Assembly: GCA_016786845.1 (NCBI GenBank)
Contig: JAEUVB010000023.1
Span: forward strand, 338,495-402,494
Direction of reading: 5' to 3'
DNA length: 64,000 bases
DNA from: Chitinophagaceae bacterium
GTDB taxonomy: Bacteria; Bacteroidota; Bacteroidia; Chitinophagales; Chitinophagaceae
Below the pieces are notes generated by a model. That model was not told the origin of the DNA. It searched no databases and saw nothing but the letters and a program-made list of their open reading frames with translations. The position numbers and the translations under genes were made by a program. This document shows positions 26,594 to 33,834 of the stretch, piece by piece (position 1 is the stretch's first letter; each line of letters starts with the position of its first letter).

Positions 26594-27550
26594 ATGAAGG
26601 TTACCGAACATATACAACAAGCAGCGGGTAAGACATTATTCTCCTTTGAGATTTTGCCGCCCGTGAAAGGAAAGAGCATCGAATCCATCGTTCAACTCCT
26701 GGATCCTTTGATGGAGTTCAAACCTTCTTTCATTAATGTAACCTATCATCGTTCGGAGCAGTTCTTTAAGAAAAAGCCCGACGGATCTTTCGACCGTATA
26801 GATGTAAGGAAACGCCCCGGCACCGTGGGCATTTGTGCGGCCCTCATGAACCATTATAAAGTAGATGCGGTGCCACACCTGATTTGTGGCGGGTTTTCGA
26901 AAGATGAAACCGAGAATGCCCTCATCGATCTCAACTTCTTAGGTATCGACAATGTTTTGGCCTTGCGCGGCGATCCGCCTAAGAATGAAAAATATTTTCT
27001 GCCCGACCCTCACGGGCATCGTTATGCCATCGACCTGGTAAAACAAATCGAGCATATGAATCGGGGGGTGTATTTGGAAGACGATATCGAAGGCGGCGAA
27101 CAGACCGACTTCTGCATTGGTGTGGCCGGATATCCGGAGAAGCACTATGAGAGTCCGAATCCGAATATGGACCTGATGTATTTGAAACAAAAGATAGAAG
27201 CCGGCGCCGATTATATTACCACACAAATGTTTTTCGACAATAGCAAGTATCACCAATTCGTTAAAAACTGTCGTGAGGCACAGATAGAGGTGCCCATCAT
27301 ACCCGGACTGAAACCCATTACATCGGTGAAACAACTTTCCGGCATCCCCTCTCTCTTTCACGTAGACATGCCCGATGAGTTGGCACTGGAAATGATGAAA
27401 TGCAAAACGCCGGCCGCTGCCGAAAAATTGGGTGAGGAATGGCTCTTGCATCAAACCCGCGACCTGATCAAATCCGGCGCACCCGTGGTCCATTTTTATA
27501 CCTTAGGTAAGCCTCATATTATTTATAATGTGATGAAGCAGATATTGTAA
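26594..27550 (+). CDS. metF: 5,10-methylenetetrahydrofolate reductase
   Basis: 318 residues, a TIM-barrel flavoprotein that reduces methylene-THF to methyl-THF for methionine synthesis. FSFEILPPVKG at the start carries the conserved glutamate of the active site; NVTYHRSEQ, HLICGGFSKDE, NVLALRGDPP and GADYITTQMFFDN are family motifs. The length is that of the bacterial catalytic-domain-only form. It is followed by a gene-poor zone. Confidence 0.96.
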   Translation: MKVTEHIQQAAGKTLFSFEILPPVKGKSIESIVQLLDPLMEFKPSFINVTYHRSEQFFKKKPDGSFDRIDVRKRPGTVGICAALMNHYKVDAVPHLICGGFSKDETENALIDLNFLGIDNVLALRGDPPKNEKYFLPDPHGHRYAIDLVKQIEHMNRGVYLEDDIEGGEQTDFCIGVAGYPEKHYESPNPNMDLMYLKQKIEAGADYITTQMFFDNSKYHQFVKNCREAQIEVPIIPGLKPITSVKQLSGIPSLFHVDMPDELALEMMKCKTPAAAEKLGEEWLLHQTRDLIKSGAPVVHFYTLGKPHIIYNVMKQIL

Positions 27551-27703
27551 GGGGGAGACTTAATAAGCAGGAGGAGTATTAGGAGAAAGGAGAGAGCTTG
27601 GTGAGCATGGGTCGGGGTGATCTTGAGGTGGGAGGAGATGGGAAGAGCGGATAGAATATGATAAGTTTTTAGGGTTGGGTAAAGAAGCTAAAAAAAACTA
27701 ATA
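27551..27703 (+). other. Purine-rich intergenic segment
   Basis: About 100 bases downstream of metF are almost all A and G on the plus strand, including GGGGG, GGAGGAG and a run GGGTCGGGG...GGTGGGAGGAGATGGG with four G-tracts of three or more. No gene is seen. It could form a triplex or a loose G-quadruplex in metF mRNA or DNA. Confidence 0.5.
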
Positions 27704-28216
27704 ATGCGAAGCGGTCTGAATAAACTATTGATTATAGCTGTTTTTGTTGTTCAGAGTTGTAGTACAACTCAAAAGTGTATTAATAGTATGAATTCAGTGG
27801 AGAGGAGACTTCATCTTGATCAACAAAAAAGTATTGATAAAATAAGAATATTTGTAATCCCTACAACTTATTGCAGCAGGGAGTTATTTTTAATTAACAA
27901 CAGATATTCTAATTCATGGTCTTGTAATTACTATTATTTAGAAAACGTAAAAAATATTTTTGGATTTTATCGCATCAAAGTAAATAAATATTTTATTGAA
28001 ATAAAATGCAACAGAACGCCTTCTGATTATTTTGAACAATTTAAATTGGATACTACAAATAATATAATAAAAATGGATGGAACGGTTTATGATATTACCA
28101 TTCCCAAAGAAGATACAAGCTATAATTTCCATTTTAAAAGCGGAATAGGAATAGACAAAATTCAATATTCTGATTTTTTAAATATTCTTGATCGAATAAG
28201 ACAGGTTAGATATTAG
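27704..28216 (+). CDS. AT-rich orphan lipoprotein-like protein
   Basis: 170 residues. The N-terminus LNKLLIIAVFVVQSCSTTQ has a hydrophobic signal with cysteine at about residue 19, consistent with a lipoprotein, although VQSC is not an ideal lipobox. The body has many aromatic, asparagine and isoleucine residues (FGFYRIKVNKYFIEIKC). The base composition is far more AT-rich than metF or recR beside it, and codons end in A or T, so recent acquisition is likely. No family recognised. It is followed by a repeat-only zone. Confidence 0.6.
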   Translation: MRSGLNKLLIIAVFVVQSCSTTQKCINSMNSVERRLHLDQQKSIDKIRIFVIPTTYCSRELFLINNRYSNSWSCNYYYLENVKNIFGFYRIKVNKYFIEIKCNRTPSDYFEQFKLDTTNNIIKMDGTVYDITIPKEDTSYNFHFKSGIGIDKIQYSDFLNILDRIRQVRY

Positions 28217-28380
28217 TCTCCCACGAGGTGGAAATTTGAAAAGAAATAAGTAAATTACTTTTTAAAGATAATGAAATTTCGAAATTTAAAATTGCATTTA
28301 TTCCCGGAGGAGTAAGGCGCAATTCTTCTTCAGCATAGTTCGGCGGAACATAAGACGTTTCGCAGAACTGATGCCATCAA
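28217..28380 (+). other. Intergenic, no gene seen
   Basis: AT-rich stretch between the orphan gene and the minisatellite. It contains short self-complementary pieces (GAAATTTCGAAATTT) but nothing that can be named. Confidence 0.4.
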
Positions 28381-28947
28381 CATTCGACAGATGCCATCTA
28401 CATACAACAAAAGTGATTCAACATACGACGGATGCAATCAACATACAACAGACGCCATCAACATACAACAAAAGTGATTCAACATACGACAGATGCAATC
28501 AACTTAAGGCAGATGCAGTTTACTTACGACAGAAGCAGTTTACTTACGACAGAAGCAATTTACATGTGATAGAAGCAAATTACATACGACAGATGTAAAT
28601 TACATACGACAATTGCAAATTACATACGTCAATTGCAATTTACATAGGCTGCATGCATTCAACATAGGACCGGGAAATTCAACAAACAATAAAAGTGAAT
28701 CAACATTCGACAAATGCAAACTACATACACCAGATTCAATCCACATACGACAGATGTAATCCACATACGACGGATGTCATCGACATACGACGGATGTCAT
28801 CGACATCCGGCAAAAGTTAATCAACATTCGAAAAATTTGAATCAACATTCGAAAAATGTCAATCAACATTCGAAAAATGTTAATCAACATTCAACAAATG
28901 TTAATCGACATACGACAAATGTTAATCGACATACGACAAATTCAAGG
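28381..28947 (+). repeat. Degenerate minisatellite of about 28 units with 20/21-base spacing
   Basis: The core ACATACGACA (variants ACATTCGACA, ACATACAACA) recurs about 28 times. The core start positions, for example 28401, 28422, 28442, 28462, 28483, 28503 and on to 28930, are always 20 or 21 bases apart. The middle of the array is a pure 20-base register, while the last seven units are all at 21. Between the cores lie variable 9-11 base tracts often containing ATGCAAT or ATGTTAAT. Because 20 is not a multiple of three the reading frame rotates, so the array is not protein-coding. No spacers of CRISPR length are present. Confidence 0.9.
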
Positions 28948-29057
28948 GTATTATTTATGGGAACGCTTCCTTGAATTTGGAACGCCTGCAACTTAACCAG
29001 CAGGCCCTATTTAACATTTGATTTAATATAAAAACGAAAACCTTGATTTGGACCGTT

Positions 29058-29330
29058 GCTTCGTGCCTCGCAATGACGTACGAAAGGCGCTCCGTAGCCT
29101 TTCGTCATTGCGAGGAGGCACGACGAAGCAATCTGCTGGGGTATACTTGGCTCCGTAGCATGGGATTGCTTCGTGCCTCGCAATGACGTTCAACATTGGC
29201 TTCGTGCCGCGCAATGACGTACGAAAGGAGCTCCGTTTTTTTTCGTCATTGCGAGGAGGCACGACGAAGCAATCTGCTGGGGTATACTTGGCTCCGTAGT
29301 ATGGGATTGCTTCGTGCCTCGCAATGACGT
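29058..29330. repeat. Tandem pair of REP/MITE-like palindromic elements
   Basis: A left-over half element (GCTTCGTGCCTCGCAATGACG at 29058-29078) is followed by two complete copies at about 29102-29188 and 29242-29330. Each full copy has arms CGTCATTGCGAGGAGGCACG and its reverse complement around a 45-base middle with CTGCTGGGGTATACTTGGCTC. The two copies differ at only a few positions. This is the widespread CGTCATTGCGAG palindrome known from many bacteria. Translations across it (VIARHEAI...) are artefacts. Confidence 0.88.
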
Positions 29331-29414
29331 AAGCGAACAAGCCTCATATCTTATATATTCTTATAAAGCAGATATTGCAAAAGCAGCAAAACCTCACATT
29401 CTGCCAACTCTTTC

Positions 29415-29422
29415 TATCTTTG
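29415..29422 (+). promoter_or_regulatory. Putative -7 element
   Basis: TATCTTTG, 28 bases before the ATG of the 516-residue secreted protein. Confidence 0.45.
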
Positions 29423-29450
29423 AGGAGTCTTAACGCTATAAACACTTTTT

Positions 29451-31001
29451 ATGAAATTACGTTTTACCCTTCTTACCCTGTTGTCTCTTTTGTCGTTTAT
29501 ATCGTCTCAAGCTCAGGAGGTCATAGCCATGGGACATGACGGCGATACTTTTCTCGGGCAGCAGGGCATTATCGACGACAATAAAAATATGGTGATGGGC
29601 GGCAGAAGATTTCTGGTGAACGATTATCCGCATGTGGCTTTATTCGATCAGAACAAAGTGTATAAATGGTCCTTCTACCTCAACAAGACCGGGGTGATGT
29701 GTACCCATCTGATTCAAACCCGTGATAAAAATTATTTGGCCGTCTATGCCACGGGAATATCTTCTCAACTTATCAAATTCGATGCCCTGGGCAATGTGCT
29801 GTGGTATCGCGATTTCACCAATATTCACAGCTACGAAGACGTGGTGGAAGACACAGCCTCGAATCTCTATCTGGTGGGCAATAATATGGGACAACTGATT
29901 CTCACAAAAATGAATGCTTCGGGCAATGTGGCCTGGTCTTACGGCTATGCACTCAACCCTGCATCCAACTATTATTTTGGCCGAAGTATCGAAGAAACCC
30001 ACGACGGGAATTTGGTGGTTTGCGGAGTGGCCTCTTATGTGAGCGGAGCCTTTGCCAAAACCGTAGCGATAAAAATTGACAAATCGGGGAATATCATTTG
30101 GTCTACAGTGTTGAGTTGTTCCTCAGCCTCCTTAGTCATCGACAAATTGATAGAATCTTCCTCCGATCACACCTTTTTCGGAGTGGGCTATTGCGGTACC
30201 AATAATTCCAACGCCTTTAATGCCTTCAGTGTAAAAATGGATACGGGTGGCGCCTATATCAATAACAAATCCATTGATTTCGCCTGGTCGGACAAGTATA
30301 ATGATGTGTGCGAAGCAGCGGAAGGTGGATTTGTCGCCGTGGGTCTTACCGAACCAACTGAAAATTGTGGCGGCAATATGTTCTATACCAAATTTACCGC
30401 GGCCAACGATACGGTGTTTCATAAGGTGTACGGAACGGCTGCGGGCAATGGTGCGTTTTTCAACAATATTCACCCTGCCGGCAATGGCGGTTATTATTCC
30501 TTTGGTATGGGTTCGCTGTGGAGCATGATCAATGCCGGGTACGAATATACCTACCTGCTGACGGATGCACAGTTAGAACTTCCGTGCAAGAAATATCCTC
30601 AGGCGTTCAATCAAAGCAGTCTCACCATTACCCAAGGAAATAATGTGGTGAGGAATAATTTCACCGCCACCTTTAATGAAAGCTATGTGAAATACAACGA
30701 TACCATGTATGCGATCAATGCTTGTACCGGACAGTTATTATCTACCCAATCTGTACGCACTGCTTCCGATATTTCAGTTTATCCTAACCCCTCCACCGAT
30801 CTGGTGCATATGGACCTGAAGAACCCCGGACAAGGACATGTAAAGGTCATAGCGATGGATGGTAAGGTTTTTTATCAATCATCACTGAAAGGTGCTACCC
30901 TTTCTTTCTCTGTCAAAAACTGGCCGAATGGTATTTATCTGCTTCAATGGCAGGGCGAAAATCGCGAGGTGTATCGGGAGAAGATCGAGGTGTCGCATTA
31001 G
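29451..31001 (+). CDS. T9SS-secreted protein with beta-propeller-like repeats
   Basis: 516 residues with a clear signal peptide (FTLLTLLSLLSFISSQAQ). The main part has repeated blocks of the type KFDALGNVLWYRDF, KMNASGNVAWSYGYA and KIDKSGNIIWSTVL, spaced about 50-60 residues apart, each ending in a GN(V/I)xW strand; these resemble SBBP-type or WD/PQQ-like propeller blades. The final 80 residues (YPNPSTDLVHMDL ... GIYLLQW) are a type IX sorting domain. No catalytic motif. Likely a surface-exposed or shed protein of unknown role. Confidence 0.8.
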   Translation: MKLRFTLLTLLSLLSFISSQAQEVIAMGHDGDTFLGQQGIIDDNKNMVMGGRRFLVNDYPHVALFDQNKVYKWSFYLNKTGVMCTHLIQTRDKNYLAVYATGISSQLIKFDALGNVLWYRDFTNIHSYEDVVEDTASNLYLVGNNMGQLILTKMNASGNVAWSYGYALNPASNYYFGRSIEETHDGNLVVCGVASYVSGAFAKTVAIKIDKSGNIIWSTVLSCSSASLVIDKLIESSSDHTFFGVGYCGTNNSNAFNAFSVKMDTGGAYINNKSIDFAWSDKYNDVCEAAEGGFVAVGLTEPTENCGGNMFYTKFTAANDTVFHKVYGTAAGNGAFFNNIHPAGNGGYYSFGMGSLWSMINAGYEYTYLLTDAQLELPCKKYPQAFNQSSLTITQGNNVVRNNFTATFNESYVKYNDTMYAINACTGQLLSTQSVRTASDISVYPNPSTDLVHMDLKNPGQGHVKVIAMDGKVFYQSSLKGATLSFSVKNWPNGIYLLQWQGENREVYREKIEVSH

Positions 31002-31036
31002 GTTGAATGAACAGGTGGAGATGAATTAATCACACC

Positions 31037-31250
31037 GTAGAGACGCATGATAATGCGTCTACCAAATTTTTGAAAATTCTTAAATTCTGCCCCAGCTATC
31101 CGGGGATTCAGACAAACTACGCATTCTGTAAATTCTAAAATTCTGTAAATGCTGCCTGCCCCGACTTATTCGGGGATTCAGACAAACTACGCATTCTGTA
31201 AATTCTAAAATTCTGAAAATTCTGATTCAGACAAACTACGAATTCAGACA
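31037..31250 (+). repeat. Dispersed AT-rich repeat with GTAGAGACGCAT hairpin, copy 2
   Basis: A hairpin at 31037-31062 (GTAGAGACGCAT-gata-ATGCGTCTAC) is followed by tandem 60-65 base units containing CGGGGATTCAGACAAACTACG, then CATTCTGTAAATTCTAAAATTCTG. It is the inverted counterpart of 24246-24366. The hairpin lies 36 bases after the stop of the T9SS gene and may terminate it. Confidence 0.75.
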
Positions 31251-31254
31251 AACA

Positions 31255-31420
31255 CCGGTAACATAAACCGCAGTATCCCCGAGGCAGGTGAAAGTTCGTA
31301 GTCGAAACGACCTGTCGGGATCATATCGCTGCGGCCACGATTGAAATGGAAAGCCCGCAGTGACGACGCAGGAGGAGCGAGGACTTGGAATGGAAAGCGT
31401 GTCTGCCGCCCAAGAAAATA
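31255..31420 (+). repeat. Further intergenic repeat-like block
   Basis: Contains an imperfect inverted repeat (ATCCCCGAGGCAGGT ... ACCTGTCGGGAT) and GATTGAAATGGAAAGCCCGC followed by GACGCAGGAGGAGCGAGGAC and a second GGAATGGAAAGCG. I recall this block as a common Bacteroidota intergenic sequence; only one copy is in this window. No gene is seen. Confidence 0.5.
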
Positions 31421-31442
31421 CTCAGCTATTAAACGCCCTCCC

Positions 31443-33149
31443 CTATTTCTCTCCCTCCGCCTTTACCGCATTCAATTTACTATGGGTATAGCTATAGAAG
31501 AAATACACAACCAGTCCGACCACAAGCCAAATTAAAAATCGCAACCAATTGGTATGACTTTCCTGAGCCATCAGATAGAAACAACTGATAAGACCGAGCA
31601 CCGGTATAAGTGAATGGTTTTTTAGAAAGGAATACACACTTACCAACAGAGCCACGCTCCAGAAAAATAACATCGGTATGCCCTCTAAGGTGAACAAGGA
31701 TTTAAAATGATCAGGAGCATAAATCATGACCAATATCACTGCCACGATAAACATACCCGGCACAATAAACTTACCGCTCACATAAGGTACTTTGAATTTG
31801 CTTTGGGGTCTGTCTTTTTGTTTATCCAAAACCAAGATACCGCCACAAACCAATACAAAAGCAAATAAAGTACCGATACTCGTTAATGAGATGACCACAT
31901 CCAAATTGAGGAATAAGGCCGGCACCGCCACCAATAAACCGGTGAGTATGGTAGAAAAAGAAGGGGTCTTAAATTTCGGATGCACTTTAGAAAACACTTT
32001 CGGCAATAATCCATCGCGGCTCATCGCCATCCAGATACGGGGTTGTCCCATTTGAAATACCAACAATACACTCGCCGTAGCAATGATGGCACTCACGGCC
32101 ACAATACCGGCAATCCATTTCAAGCCGCGCTCTTCAAAAATTTGTGCCAGCGGATCACCAACATTGAGATGTGTATAAGACACCATGCCCGTAAGCACCA
32201 GGGCCAGCAAGACATACAATATCGTACAAATGATGAGGGCATAAATCATACCGCGGGGCAGATCGCGTTGCGGATCCTTACACTCTTCCGCAGTGGTAGA
32301 AATGGCATCGAACCCGATATAGGCAAAGAACACCGCAGACACACCTTTAAGTATTCCGCCCATACCATTGGGTGTAAAAGGATGCCAGTTATCCGGATCG
32401 ACGTAGTAGGCACCTAAAACGATAATCAGAAAGATCACGACCAATTTGATCATCACCATGAGGTTACTCATGGAACGACTTTCTTTGATGCCCACAAAAA
32501 CAATAGCCGTAATGAGGGCCACTATACCAAAAGCCGGCAAATCCATGATGAGATGAAGACCGCCTAAAGTGGGCGATTGCATCCAGGCCTGATATTTTTC
32601 GACCAATGCGGCATCTATATTTTGTAAGGTCTCCCCATTCCCCATGAGGGTGCTGACTTCGAGGAATCCCTTGTGTGCCGTTGTATAATCCATGGTAAGC
32701 CAATGCGGAATATGCATTCCGGCGGCATCCATCAAGTGCGTAAAATAGTCGCTCCACGAAATGGCCACGGCAATATTACCAATAGCGTATTCCATTAAGA
32801 GATCCCAACCGATGATCCAGGCAAACAATTCACCGAAAGCCACATAGGCATAGGTATAAGCGCTGCCCGAGATAGGCACGGTACTGGCAAACTCCGCATA
32901 ACACAAAGCTGCAAAACCACAGGCAATAGCCGTAAATATGTATAGAAAAATGACACCGGGACCTCCGTCGAAACAAGCCTTACCGATACTGCTAAAGATG
33001 CCTGCACCGATGATGGCAGCGATGCCAAAAAAGGTAAGATCGCGAACGCCCAATACCTTATGCAGGGATATATGATCGCTGTCGCCATAACCGGCTTCAG
33101 CATCCGTAATAATTTTGAGTATGGATTTTTTTCGGAAGAGTGATTTCAT
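31443..33149 (-). CDS. APC-superfamily amino-acid permease (CAT family)
   Basis: 568 residues with about 14 hydrophobic segments. The N-terminal pattern HKVLGVRDLTFFGIAAIIGAGIFSSIG is the hallmark of cationic amino-acid transporters, and the loop FFAYIGFDAISTTAEECKDPQRDLPRGM is the APC consensus around helix 6. It is a proton-coupled or exchange transporter in the inner membrane; substrate specificity is not readable. A hydrophilic insert between helices 3 and 4 (about residues 145-200) is longer than usual. It stands alone on the minus strand between repeats and a hypothetical gene. Confidence 0.9.
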   Translation of the reverse strand: MKSLFRKKSILKIITDAEAGYGDSDHISLHKVLGVRDLTFFGIAAIIGAGIFSSIGKACFDGGPGVIFLYIFTAIACGFAALCYAEFASTVPISGSAYTYAYVAFGELFAWIIGWDLLMEYAIGNIAVAISWSDYFTHLMDAAGMHIPHWLTMDYTTAHKGFLEVSTLMGNGETLQNIDAALVEKYQAWMQSPTLGGLHLIMDLPAFGIVALITAIVFVGIKESRSMSNLMVMIKLVVIFLIIVLGAYYVDPDNWHPFTPNGMGGILKGVSAVFFAYIGFDAISTTAEECKDPQRDLPRGMIYALIICTILYVLLALVLTGMVSYTHLNVGDPLAQIFEERGLKWIAGIVAVSAIIATASVLLVFQMGQPRIWMAMSRDGLLPKVFSKVHPKFKTPSFSTILTGLLVAVPALFLNLDVVISLTSIGTLFAFVLVCGGILVLDKQKDRPQSKFKVPYVSGKFIVPGMFIVAVILVMIYAPDHFKSLFTLEGIPMLFFWSVALLVSVYSFLKNHSLIPVLGLISCFYLMAQESHTNWLRFLIWLVVGLVVYFFYSYTHSKLNAVKAEGEK

Positions 33150-33203
33150 AGTGGTAAAGAAAAAATGAATGTACTACAGTGAAAGCAACTATGCAAGTAA
33201 ACA

Positions 33204-33797
33204 CTACGGGCAAGTGATGACCCAACGATACCCGGCATTCTCCATGAGGGTTTGACTTTTCTTTCGAATAACATGTTCCAAAAAAGACTTCTTAGTGGCG
33301 TTTAAAATTAAAGTCTGATAAATACTGACCACCGTTTCGGAAGAAGTCTCGCCATAAAAATCGGCCTCTTTATTGTCCTTGATTTTATACAAAGAAAATT
33401 TACATTGCTGATTAAATCCCTTCGGACGAGGTGTGAGCAAAAAATATTCCAGATAAAATAAAAACATCCAACGGATATCGCGACTGCGGGTAAAAAATTC
33501 CTTATCCGGCTTGATTCCTTTGGGCAATGGAGAATAGGCATTGTAAAAAGGATCGAAACATAAAAACAACAGATCAAAATTCATGGTCTGATCATAATTC
33601 ACAAAAGCATACAATCCTTTTTTAATAAAATCTAGTGTATCATCGACATAAATATCTTCCACACAGTTGAGTCCGTTCATCACTACAGTACGAAATGAGT
33701 CTACCGCAGGAAGCACTTCTTGCTGGGCTTTTAAGCCGCATGGACTCCCAAACAATCCCATGAAGATCAATAAGAAAAGACGTATGGTTTTATTCAT
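33204..33797 (-). CDS. Exported hypothetical protein
   Basis: 197 residues with a signal peptide ending GLKAQQ at about residue 25. The mature part has FDLLFLCFDPFYNAYSPLPKG and RDIRWMFLFYLEYFLLTPRP, aromatic-rich but not long enough to be confident membrane helices. No family recognised. It is 37 bases downstream of the M1 aminopeptidase gene and 54 bases upstream of the permease, all on the same strand, so co-transcription with the aminopeptidase is possible. Confidence 0.65.
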   Translation of the reverse strand: MNKTIRLFLLIFMGLFGSPCGLKAQQEVLPAVDSFRTVVMNGLNCVEDIYVDDTLDFIKKGLYAFVNYDQTMNFDLLFLCFDPFYNAYSPLPKGIKPDKEFFTRSRDIRWMFLFYLEYFLLTPRPKGFNQQCKFSLYKIKDNKEADFYGETSSETVVSIYQTLILNATKKSFLEHVIRKKSQTLMENAGYRWVITCP

Positions 33798-33834
33798 TAC
33801 TCAATAGCAAAGATAGTCACTTTCTTGTTTACGA

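Noticed and set aside
26530..26594. SAM riboswitch upstream of metF
   Set aside because: Only 63 bases separate recR and metF, and the -7 box is 8 bases from the ATG, so there is no space for one.
28381..28947. CRISPR array
   Set aside because: Repeat-to-repeat distance is 20-21 bases with no room for spacers, and there are no cas genes in the window.
28371..28974. Open frames with repeated NQHSKN-type heptads over the minisatellite
   Set aside because: The unit is mostly 20 bases, so the frame rotates; only the final 21-base part gives a repeating peptide. No signal, no start context, not a gene.
29023..29340. Minus-strand 105-residue frame (VIARHEAI...)
   Set aside because: It is a translation of the REP/MITE-like palindromes, a well-known false ORF.
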